Shown here piece after piece: positions 21,619 through 34,262 of a stretch of DNA of 64,000 nt. Origin of the DNA: Agapetus fuscipes (lineage: Eukaryota; Arthropoda; Insecta; Trichoptera; Glossosomatidae). The translations under genes and the position numbers were made by a program. Each line of letters begins with the position of its first letter. Within the stretch, counting starts at the first letter, position 1. Location of the stretch: positions 744,001-808,000 of the forward strand of contig OX637357.1 of NCBI GenBank assembly GCA_951799405.1. Direction: 5' to 3'. The notes beneath the pieces were generated by a model, which saw only the letters and a list, made by a program, of their open reading frames with translations, did not search any database and was not told where the DNA came from.

Positions 21619-22167
21619 TGCTGCTTTTATTCGTAATTTTCAATCAATAGGTTACAGACATAGAGTTATAATATACGTTACAGAGTACACGGGCAAAATG
21701 TCTCTTAACCTCAAATTACAAATTTTAAAATTTGACATATTATTGCACTCAGCTGTGTTGTTGCAAAGTTGCGCAATGCGGGTAGGCTGAAAAAATAATG
21801 AAAAATAAGAATTTACCTTTATGGCGTGTTTCTCACTGAATGATAACTTTTCAGATGATGTAACATGAGTAAATTAATAGTTATTTTTCGTTTTAATTTC
21901 TCAAACGAGTGTTTTTACTGTAATATTAGTTTTTTTGATTTAGGGCTCGGGACGATTCATTCGTGATTTGACGCGACGGCAACCCAGACACAGAGAGCTG
22001 TCAAATTTTTGTGGAATAGCGGCGATTAGGAAAGATTTTATTTTTGTACAAATATGCGTTTAGTTTTAATATTTCGTAGAGGTAGGTAGTTTTAATTCAA
22101 ACTTCAACATTTCACCTATTGTTTGCGACGATCGGCGGCCGGGAGCGTCGCGCGGTTCGACGGCAGG
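21619..22167. promoter_or_regulatory. Divergent promoter region between GatC-POLG2 and TSC2
   Basis: About 550 bp lie between the two ATGs. The stretch turns GC-rich near 22115-22167, upstream of the TSC2 ATG. It must hold the 5' UTRs and promoters of both units. No TATA box is convincing. The shared-promoter role is inferred from layout. Confidence 0.5.
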
Positions 22168-24173
22168 ATGGCTTCAAAGGACAAAGAAATCAAGCCCTTA
22201 AATCGGCTGAAACAATTTTTTGGTTACGGGAAAGGTTCCACGGGTGAGTGTAAACGCTTCAATTTCTCCCACACAATCTCAATAGCAAGTACCTAAACCA
22301 TTTGTCAATCATATTTTGTCCAAATGAAAAACCTATCCTTCAAAATTTTAAAGAAATTCTTAGCACTTCTTGCATTTCTACTTTCTTTTATCAATTTTTC
22401 AGTTTAAACTTCAGGATATTTTAAAACCATGTCTTTAAATGTCATTGCGAACTAATAAACAATTTTAAAAATATATTAAATATGTCTTGAAATAAATATT
22501 ATGTATTTTTTTAGTATATAAAGAGATGTTTTTGGTTGGTCTGTTTTTAACCTTGAAAAGGGCTCTGTGTACAAGGCACAGAAAGATGTTCCAAAATCAA
22601 AAAAAGAATATATTTGAAAAAAGTTGCCATACTAAGAAAAATAAACATTGAGTTGGGAAAATATACAAAGTGAATTTGAAGGAAATGGAGTCCTCACATT
22701 TAAATTGAAAAAAAAAAACACTTTGCCGGGTGGCTAGGCACATAATCATGGCTGTTTGTTTTGCAGTTTGCTATGGCAGGATGTTTTACAAGCTATATTT
22801 CTTGTAGCTGTTTATCATTGATCAATGAGGCATTCACTTTGTAACCTTTCATTTGTAAATATTAAAAATTAAATTAAGTTGAATAGGGAATAACAAGTCA
22901 TGATGTTAATGAGGAACCAAAGTTAATTATAAAATTGCATTAATCTACCCTAGTAATTTTACAGCAACCATGCACAGAGATATAAAGCGCTTTATTCCAT
23001 GCATTATTTTTATGTAAAAGTTATGCAATGAAACTGCACATTCTACAAATCATTAGTTGATGATTACTTCAGTTTATGCATGACTTGGTAGTCGTCTGTT
23101 ATTCAATTGTTTTATATTTTTTTATTTAAACTTAAGAAGCTGACAACGAAATGGCTGTATTGTAACAAATACCCGTTTTATTTATAAATCCTTAACCTTT
23201 TATTTTAATATGAATGTTTGAAACCCAAAATTGATGAAAGATCTGAGCTCCCTGCTCTCAAGTTTATAAATATAAGTGGTAAATAGGATAGGAAAGCTTA
23301 TTAATTTATTATTCCTTGACTTATAGGTTGGTATGAGGCTGACCACCCATACTGTAAAAAATGGTTTACTTTGCCAATGTCACCCCTGTTTCAGGGAATG
23401 TCGGCAAGAGTTGCAGGGCTTATGTTCATTTGAGGTTTGGATTTTATTTGTAAGTACACAATCAGCATTTGTATGCGCGAACTACACGTGTTTGTTTGTG
23501 GGCATGCATCTGAGAGCTTTGAATGAATATATCCTTGCAACTTAGATTATAGATTATTATATATTATTATAAATTAAAAAATGATTGGTATATGGTTATG
23601 GGGCGAGTAAATATAATAATGTACGACCGGTTTCAAAATCAATGTTTCCATCAGTCTCCACTACTCCCAGCCTAATACCCCCCCCCCTCCAACTTAATGA
23701 AATGATGCACTAATTTTATGTTATTAGTTTAGTAATATTTTGTGCCTGACAATGGAAACATTGTTTTCGAAACCGGTCGTATTTTATTAAAATTTACTCA
23801 CCCCGCAACCATATACCAATTATTGTTGATTTTTAACATTATTTTTTATTTTAATGAATTATTACTTAATGAATAATTACCCATGACATCTGTTGTATCA
23901 GCGTCAAAGCTCTCATGAAGGGGGCGATGGGAATTGTACAGGTCTTGTTTTTTATTTAATTTCAAATACGCTAGCCGGAATACTGTATACAATGAGACTG
24001 TCTTTTATGATGAATGTTTTGTTGCTTGTCCAGGTAACTACCGCAGTCGTGTGGACTTTGCCCTGACCCCGGAGCTGGAGAGGGACATCAGCAGTGAAAC
24101 GCCCACGCCACAGAGGCTCAAGACCATCAGGGAGCTGTGCGAGACTGTGCTGTCCACCAACCATCTCGAGGAC
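22168..24173 (+). CDS. TSC2: TSC2 exons 1-2 (N-terminus)
   Basis: Exon 1 is 22168-22243 (25 codons plus 1 nt, donor GTGAGT). Exon 2 is 24034-24173 (acceptor CAG at 24031-24033, donor GTAAAT). Exon 1 encodes a Lys-rich start ending FFGYGKGST, comparable to the FKILLGLG stretch near the start of human tuberin. Exon 2 reads LTPELERDI and [10 protein letters not shown], matching the first family helices. Intron 1 (1790 bp) is mostly plain AT-rich DNA; a LINE tail and a palindromic element lie near its 3' end. Confidence 0.88.
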
Positions 24174-27100
24174 GTAAATAAACACAGTTTTAAGCTTTCA
24201 CATTCACATGGCTCTAGGCGGTGACAGACTGATTAGCCCTGAACAATAATAATAATAATAATGCAAGATGTTTATAGCGCCTTTTCATGACTCTTGGTCA
24301 TCCCAAAGGCGCTTGCCCATATGAGCGCGCGACAGGTGAGTCTTCAACCCCTTTCTAAAAGTGCTCTCCAGATCCATTTCGCGCAGGTCATCTGGGAGGC
24401 CGTTCCATATCGTTGGAGCAGCCACCTTGAAGGTTCGATCTCCAAAAACGGTCTTCTTTTCAATGTTGGTTTGTATGCTTCTTTTCAGCAATGTTGTAAA
24501 GTATGCCCAATGTCACTGAAATGCTATGCTATGTGTGTAGATTTTATGATAATGATTGGTCCTTTGTCAAATAAGTGTGCAATGGTCTCAAAACAATGTG
24601 AATTGACCGACAGAATTGTGATGTCATATGGCCATTTTGTTCAATCATAAAGCAAAGATCCTTGACTTATAGGTTGGTATTTGGCTTCGACCTATAAGTT
24701 AAGAAACATAGACAATAAATTACATTTTCACCATAGGGTAATTGCAGTGGTAGGGAAAACGGTTGAAAATAATATGGTTGTGTAGAGTTAACAAGATTCT
24801 GACCTTTTTTGACCTTTTTATGAAAGAAGTATGTAAGGATAGAAAGAAATGGCGGTTGATCTGTGATGTTGGCGGCTGGGGTTTGTTAAAGTAAAATTGG
24901 TTTTATGATTTAGTTTTTTATGTCCATGTATATTTTGTTATTTTTATTGATTTTAAAAAATGTAATTTGTCATGTATGTTCCTTGACTTATAGGTTGTTA
25001 TGCGGCTGACCACCCATACTGTAAAAAATTGGTTCACTTTGCCAATGTCACCCCTGTTTCAGGGAAGGACGGCAAGAGTTGCAAGGCTTATGTTCATTTG
25101 AGATTGGGTTTTTATATTGTAGGTCCACAGGCGGCATGTGTTAGCGCGAAATTATACATATCTGCTTGTGGGAATGCATTTAATATAAATCTTAAATGAT
25201 ATATATCTTTGCAGCTTAGATTAGATTAGATTTGTCCTAAAGGCGCTTATGAAATAAAAAAAATCGTAAAACCACATTAATAAGAATGCCAATAAATGCT
25301 TTTCTTTTTTACTTTCTTGCTATAGCCGAAGGCTATAAAAGAAAGTTATGATTTGGTGTGAAAAAAAAATTTCGAGGTTTTCACGGAAATAAGTTGTCCT
25401 GGTGCAGGACATGCCAAAAAACACTATCTTTCAAAAACGTCCGTCTGTATGTATGTATGTATGTATGTATGTATGTATGTATGTATGTATGTGTGTGTGT
25501 CACTTTCCAAAGTATAAGACCTAGAGATACCAAATTTTGGCTACATCAACTTTTTTGGACATGTATTAAGTATGAATAACATGGCATTACACCAACTTGA
25601 AAATTCAAGATGGCTGCCATACAAAAAAAACATAAAATAGCACTTTTCTCAAAAACGGCTCCAAGAATTTTTCTTAAATTTTCAGAGTTGCCACTAATTA
25701 ATTTTTAACTTAATAAATTAGTTATAGCAACACTCTTACTAATCTGTGTCTATGGGCTGCGATATGAAAAAAACAAACGATTGTGATTTTCTCGAAAGTT
25801 ACGGGGTCAACAAAAATATAATGTTCTACAATATTATGGACAACATAAATTTCTACAAATTTACAAAAAAAATTTTTTGAAAAAATAAATATAAAGCACC
25901 GTTTACACGACCTGAAATTTTAAATCGAAAATATTACAAAAACCTATTAAAATGCAAGATATTTAAATTTGTTTTAAATTTTTTAGAAAGAACAAGCTTA
26001 TTACTTTAATTCGTAATCATTTTTTTTTTACTTTTTTGAAAATTCAAGATGGCTTCCGAAGAGCTGAAAATTTAAAATGCGATTTTCTCAAAAACGGCTC
26101 CGACGATTTTTCTTAATTTTTTTGTGAATCCATTTATATAATAGTGCTATCTAATAATTATAATAATTTCTTCATCATAATCTCGGTTTAGGGAGTTGCC
26201 ATATAAAAGAAAAAAATAATGGAAAAATTCTCGGCAGTTAGAGGGTTAATAAAAAAATAATGTAGAACAAATGTAAAACAATAATAATAACCTATATATT
26301 GCCATCATTATTTTTTCCAAAAAGTGAATCAAAAGTATAGCCGCCATACAAAGTGAAAAATTTCCATACAAAATGTATTAGCAATTTTCTTGGTAGTCAA
26401 AGGGTTAAAAATAGATAAAAGGCTGCCATTCTTAAAATTTTATAAATACCAATAATAATCAGTCGTTACTTTTTCAAAATATAACTAAAAAGTTTACCCA
26501 CCATACAAAGTCCTAGTTTGCATACAGAAGGGTTCAATGACCATCTATAATAATCTAGAATATAAGTTGCAATGAAATATAAACATTCAAAACTAATATG
26601 AAATGCATGCCCACAAACAGGTACGTGTAAGTTCGCGCTTACGAATGCTGAATTTGTACTTACAAATTAAAACCAAATCTCAAATGAACATAAAACCTGC
26701 AACTCTTGCCGACCTTCCTTGAAACAGGGGTGACATTAACAAAGTGAATTATTTTTTACACTTTAGGAGGACTGAGAAATGCGAGAAAATTGAGATAAGA
26801 CTGAATGAAAAAAGAGTGGAGGTCGTGAAAGAATTTGATTATCTGGGAAGCAAGTTTGAGTCGAATGCGAAATTGACGAAAAAATTGGAAAAGCGCGCTA
26901 GTAGAGGAAGAAGTGTAATGGAAACGATTGGAAGCATTACAAGGAATAGGAAACTTACGAAGAATATGAGATTGGCGGTCCACAATGGCATATTGGTTGG
27001 TGGAAGTGAGGCTTAATGAATGTGAGCTGAGTAAAGTATGTAAGTACGGTTGAAATGGCTTACCTGAGAGCAATGGCTGGAAAGACACTGAGTGATAGAG

Positions 27101-30100
27101 TACGTAGTGCTTGAGTGATGAACGAGTGTGGTATAAAAGAGAATATGAGAATGAAAGTACAAAAAAGTACGATGAGATGGTTCAGACATCTTGAAAGAAT
27201 GGATGATGAACAACTAATGAAGAAAGTGTACAAAGGAAATGTCAGAGGAAAGCGTGGAAGGGGAAGGCTGAGGAAAGAATGGTTAGACCAAATAGGTGAG
27301 ATTGCGAAAGAATGGATCCTGCAGAGTGAGAATAAGAGAAGAGTATGTATGAAAAAGGTGATGACAGCAAAAAGTGGAGGCGCATCTGCGGAGGTACCGG
27401 CCACCCCTAATGAAACGGTGGCAGGATACAGTACAGTACAGTACAGAAATCAGCTTCATACCAACCTATGAGTCGAGGATCTTTCTTGTGTAATTGGCGC
27501 TTTTTCCAGAGAAGACCAACCTCGCAGAGGACTCTTGAGGTGTGATTCACACAAAACGGCGCTCACCAAATAAATCATCCAAATATTTTTTATTCACTTA
27601 AGAATTTATATGGCTATTTCCATACTCGCACGGGTATGCAGGTACACACCGCCGTGGAATAAAATTGATTTATTATCGATATATTATATTTTCATTGAAA
27701 CTGCATAAGCTGGTAGATGATTATAGCTTTACATACGTCATACAGTGGGTTAATTTTTGCAAGAAAGTCGAGTGCAGATTCTGTGCAATTTATTTAATTT
27801 TAAAGCTGTTTTGATTTTAACGATATGATAATTATATGTTCGGGCATATGGAGAGAATGAGTGATGAAAGATTGACGAAGAAAGTAAATGTTGCTAAAAT
27901 AGATGGATGTCGTGGTAGAGGAAGACCGAGAAAAGTATGGATGGATCAAATTTCTGAAATAGCGAATGAATGGGATATCCAGAGTCATAATAAAAGGAGG
28001 ACTTGCATGAAAAAGGTTATGACTCTGGATGAAATGAAAGAAGTGTGCAAGGACAGGAAGAAGTGGTGGCTAATCTGCAATGGTGATTTCTAATGTTGGT
28101 GTATTAATTTGCTACATTTTTTGCATAGGAAATTTCTGACTTTTTTTGTATAGATTTCTTTGTAAGGTTTTGTTCTTTTATATATTTAAATGTAATTTTT
28201 TATTCATATTCCTTGACTTATAGGTTGGTATGAGGCTGACCACCCATACTGTAAAAAATGGTTCACTTTGCCAATGTTACCCCTGTTTCAGGGAAGGTCG
28301 GCAAAAGTTGTGGGGCTTATGTTCATTTGAGGTTTGGATTTTATTTGTAAGTACACATTCAGCATTTGTAAGCGCGAACTACACTTGTTGGTTTGTGGGC
28401 ATACATCTGAGAACTTTAAATGAATATATCCTTGCAACTTAGATTATTATAGATTATTATTTATTATAAAAAATAAAAAAAGTTTTGCCATTTTTCTGCC
28501 ATCTCAAACTTTAAACTGCTCTCCTGAACAATTTAGTTTATGTCGCTTATGCCCTACTGCCTTTAAACCGGCAATATGTATATTTAATCCTTATCACTTT
28601 CACCGGAGCGTGTTGCCATGTATGCCCATAATTTCCACACAGATAATTGCTATATTATATTTATTTATTGTATAACATATACTGTTCTATGTTTATTCAC
28701 ACTGCAATAATATTTGTACGTAATAGATCCCGAGCATTGGGCTAATCTCTCAATCGAGTAAATATAAAAATGTATCTAAGATACCATGTAGCATTCACAC
28801 GTAATGCTTTATTTTTTAGTCATGGACAAGTCATGGACAAGTGTGTTCGAGATGCTAGACTTGATGATTGTGGATTAATGATAGGAGAGAGCAAAGTGAG
28901 TGTTCTACTGTATGCGGATGATGCTGTTCTTGTATCGGACTCAGCAGTAGAATTGCAAACGATGCTCTCTAGATTGAACGAAGCTCTGCTAGGTAATTAT
29001 TTGAAATTGAATGCAAGTAAGACGAAAGTTTTGATTTTTGAAAGAAATGAAGAAAATACGAACTACGAATTTAGAATAAACGGAATGAATGTTGATGTGG
29101 TAAATGAGTTTGTATACTTGGGAAGTAAGTTTGAGAAAGATGGAAGAATGACAGGTGAACTTGAAAGAAGAGTAATGAAGGGCAGGTGTGTACTGGGTGC
29201 CACAGCTTGTATCGCCAAAAATCAAAACATTTCTAAAAATGCTCGATTGGCGGTACGCAGTGGCATACTTTTACCCACCTTGATGTATGGAAGCGAGGCC
29301 TGGACGGTGAATGAAAGTGAAATTAGTAAAGTCCATACTGTTGAAATGGACTTTCTAAGAAGTATGATTGGGAAAAAACGGAGTGACAGGGTGAGGAATG
29401 ATTTTGTAAGAAAAGAATGTGGTGCAAAAGAAAGTGTGAAAGTGAAGATTAAAAGAAGTTTGTTAAGATGGTTTGGGCATATGGAGAGAATGAATGAGGA
29501 AAGACTGACGAAGAAAGTATATGTTGGTAGAATAGATGGATGTTGTGGTAGAGGAAGACCGAGAAAGGTATGGATGGACCAAATATCCGAAATTGCGAAT
29601 GAATGGAATATCCAGAGTCATAATAAAAGAAGAGCTTGTATGAAGAAGGTTATGACTCTGGAGGAAATGAAAGAAGTATGCAAGGATAGAAAGAAATGGC
29701 GGTTGATCTGTGATGTTGGCGGCTAGGGTTTGTTAAAGTGAATTTGGTTTTATGATTTAGTTTTTTATGTCCATGTATATATTGTTATTTTTATTCTTTG
29801 ATTTTAAAAGATGTAATTTGTCATGTATGTTCCTTGACTTATAGGTTGTTATGCGGCTGACCACCCATAATATAAAAATTGGTTCACTTTGCCAATGTCA
29901 CCCCTGTTTCAGGGAAGGACGGCAAGAGTTGCAAGGCTTATGTTCATTTGAGATTGGGTTTTTATATTGTAGGTCCACATGCGGCATGTGTTAGCGCGAA
30001 ATTATACATATCTGCTTGTGGGAATGCATTTAGTATAAATCTTAAATGATATATATCTTTGCAGCTTAGATTAGATTAGATTAGATTTTATATTTTTCTG

Positions 30101-33100
30101 TTTTTATTTTTTGATGTCCGTACATATGTATTATTATTTGTTGATTTTAAAAATTGTAATTTGTTGTGTATGTTCCTTGACTTATAGGAGGTATGCGGCT
30201 CTAACCACCCATGCTGTAGAAAATGGTTCACTTTGCCAATGTCACCCCTGTTTCAGGGAAGGTCGGCAAGAGTTGCATGGTGTATGTTCATTTGAGATTC
30301 GGGTTTTTATATTGTAGGTCCACATGTGGCATGTTTAAGCGCAAACTTATACTTGTCTGCTTGTGAAAATGCATATAATGCGAATCTTTAATGTTACAAA
30401 TATTTGCAACTTAGATAAGATTAGATTAGACACGATGGGGGGAATTTACACAAAATTTTATACGCCAGGCCGTTTTTAAGGGCTATGGGGATGGTTTATT
30501 TGGTGAGCGTTGTTTTTGTGTGAATCACACCGCAAGAGACCTCTGTGAGCTTGGTCGTCGCTGTAGAAAGCTCCAATTCTCAAGCAAGACCCAGTTGCTG
30601 TAAGGCTGAATGATGTGTGTTTGTTTCAGCGTGCTGTTGAGAAGCTGTGGCAGTGCACATGCGACCTGCTGTTGGAGGAGCAGGCGCGGGAATGCCGGCA
30701 CGCCGCGCTGCACTTCCTGCGCTGCCTCATCCAGGGCCAGTACGAGGCGCTCACCATCATGCGCGTGCAGTTCTTCAAGGTCGTCACGCAGCACCAGCAT
30801 CCCGAGGACACGCAGCAGAGGCTGGAGCTGCTCAACACGCTGACGGACGGCGGCAAGGACATCAAGTACTTTGAGGAAGAGGTGTGTAATACTATTTTTA
30901 TATATATCTATATTTCCTATAATTTGGTGAATCATCATTGACAACCTGCGGTGGGCTTCCAACGCCTTCCTCCTCCAGTCCCACTCTCCTATGGCACGGC
31001 TCCGTCCAGCCATGTTCATCTGGGTCTTCCCTTTGTCCTGTGCCCCTTTGGGTCCGTCATCACAACCAGCTTTCAATCTGTGTTTAATTCTGCAGCAAGG
31101 TTCATATTCGAGATCCAAATTCGCGTAAACTACATTGGCTAGCCATTGCAGCCTGCTGAATTTTATTGGCCAGATTGTGAAAGAATGGGATATACAAAGG
31201 GAGCGTAAAAGAAGAAAATGCATGAAAAAGGTGATGGATATGAAGGAATTGAAAGAGGTATATCAGGATAGGAAAAAATGGAGGCAACTCTGCAGAGGCT
31301 CTGGCCACCCCATAGCGGAATGGCGACAGAGTTACAGTTACAGTTACCACATCAATATCTTGCGTGAGCTTGACTTGCCTCTAGTGAAATATTTTATTTC
31401 TTTAGGGAGGCAGCGCCAGGGCAGTGGTGATCAGAACTAAGATTCTTAGCAGCGATTCAAACAATCACAAGTGCAACTTACATAACATTTTTCATCTGAT
31501 GTGCGTACTCTGTCAATTTGTGTGTCATTGTTTTTGCAGATTGGCAAGTTCATGCTGCAGTGGATGCCGACGGTGACCTCCCCAGAGCTGACGCAGAGCT
31601 TCCTCTCCATCCTGGTGAACCTCTTCAAGTATAACGCTGCCTACCTGCCTGAGGACGTCATCTCTGGCTTTGTCAAGTGAGTGCCAACAATACACTCCCA
31701 GAGGTGGTAGTTCATCTGCACTGGATGTCCATCAATAATATAATTGATAACTAAGTTTATACCTATGTCCACCATTATTTATTATTGACTTTTTCTTGAT
31801 TCAAAATAAAAACTCAAATCTCAAACAAGCATAAACTCTGCGACTCTTGCCGTCCTTACCTAAAACAAGAGCAAAGTTAACCATTCTTTACAATATGGGT
31901 GGTCAGCCTTCTTAATAAACATATTACTCAGATATTATACACTGCACTAGTGCGTAGTATTCTCGAATCCAATGCACCGATCTGGGCTCCACATGAAAAT
32001 AAATACATCATAATGCTTGAACAGGTGCAAAAAGTATTTTTGAGGCATCATTACAAAGTGTTGTATGGATACTATCCCTTTATGTATCCCACCGCTTTCT
32101 TGCAGGGACATCTCGGTTTCGACTCCTTATTCCTTAGAAGGCAACTTTCTCTTGCCAAATTCATTATCAAACTCCTCAGGAACGAGGTTGACTGCATGGA
32201 ATTGAGCGGGCGTGTTTTGACGCTCTATGTGCCCGACTCCTTTACTAGAGCCCGGTCGCATAGGCTCTTTAGCGTTACCGCGAGCCGAACTAATCTCCTC
32301 AGTAACTCATTTGTTTCTCGTGCGCACGCGATGATCAATGATCTGATGTCGTCTATAATCTATAATCTATAATCTAAGTTGCAAGGATATATTCATTTAA
32401 AGCTCTCAGATGTATGCCCACAAACCAACAAGTGTAGTTCGCGCTTACAAATGCTAAATGTGAACTTATAAATAAAATCCAAACCTCAAATGAACATAAG
32501 CCCCACAACTTTTGCCGACCTTCCCTGAAACAGGGGTGACATTGGCAAAGTGAACCATTTTTTACAGTATGGGTGGTCAGCCTCATACCAACCTATAAGT
32601 CAAGGAATATGAATAATAAATTACATTTAAATATAAAAAAGAACAAAACCTTACAAAGAAATCTATACAAAAAAAGTCAAAAATTTCCTATGCAAAAAAT
32701 GTAGCAAATGAATACACCAACATTAGAAATCAACATTGCAGATTAGCCGCCACTTCTTCCTGTCCTTGCATACTTCTTTCATTTCATCCAGAGTCATAAC
32801 CTTTTTCATACAAGTCCTCCTTTTATTATGACTCTGGATATCCCATTCATTCGCTATTTCAGAGATTTGATCCTTCCATACTTTTCTCGGTCTTCCTCTA
32901 CCACGACATCCATCTATTCTAGCAACATATACCTTCTTCGTCAATCTTTCATCACTCATTCTCTCCAAATGCCCGAACCATCTTAACATACTTCTTTTAA
33001 TCTTCACTTTCACACTTTCCCTTACACCACATTCTTCTCTTACAAAATCATTCCTCACCCTGTCACTTCGTTTTTTCCCAATCATACTTCTTAGATAGTC

Positions 33101-34193
33101 CATTTCTACTGTATGGACTTTACTAATTTCCCTTTCACTCACCGTCCAGGCTTCACTTCCATACATCAAGGTTGGCACTAGTATACCACCGTGCACCGCC
33201 AATCTAACATTTTTTGAGAGATTTTGGTTCCTGGCGATGCAAGCGGTCGCACCCAGTACACACCTGCCTTTCATTATTCTTCTTTCAAATTCACCGGCCA
33301 TTCTTCCATCTTTTTCAAACTTACTTCCCAAATATACAAACTCATTTACAACATCAACATTCATTCCATTCATTTTAAATTCATAATTCATATTTTCATC
33401 ATCTCTTTCAAAAATCAAAACTTTCGTCTTTCTTGCATTCAACTTCAAATTATTACCTTTCAAAGCTTCGTTCAATCTAGAGAGCATCATTTGCAATTCC
33501 ACTGCTGAATCAGATACAAGGACTGCATCATCCGCATACAGTAGAACGCTTACTTTGCTCTCTCCTATCATTAATCCACAATCATCAAGTCTAGCGTCTC
33601 GAACACACTTGTCCATGACTATGTTAAATAGCCATGGGCTCATCACACATCCTTGCCTTACACCCTTAAAAACTTCAAACCATTCACTATACTCACCATC
33701 AATACGAATGCAGGCCATACTATTCTCATAGTTTGCATGCACCGCATTGAGTAGAGCTCCATTCACTCCGTATGCTTTCAAAACATCCCACAACATACCT
33801 CTGTCCACTGAGTCAAAAGCCTTTTCCAGATCCACAAAGGCCGTGAATAGTTTCCCCCTCACCGACAATTGTTTTTCAACAAGTTGTCGTAGAGTGAAAA
33901 TCTGATCAACACAGCCTCTACCGGCCATAAAGCCGGACTGTATATCGGAAACCCTTTTGCTAGTAGTCAGAATCACATTTTTTATAATCAATCGTCATCG
34001 CCGAATATGGATATATTTTATTCCGGAATGAATGAGTTAATGCGTGAGTGGAAGGTTTTGTTAGAAAGACGTATGCTTGAGTAATATTTAAGATAAGTTA
34101 AATATATTATGTTTTATGTTAAGTTAAAATATAGTATGATATGATGTTTAGCGCTATGGTCCTTGTACTGTTAAGTTAAATGTATTGCGATTG

Positions 34194-34262
<69 letters not shown>

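Noticed and set aside
23685..23700. C-run near 23684 as a regulatory or quadruplex motif
   Set aside because: It lies in the loop of a palindromic element and is too short to claim.
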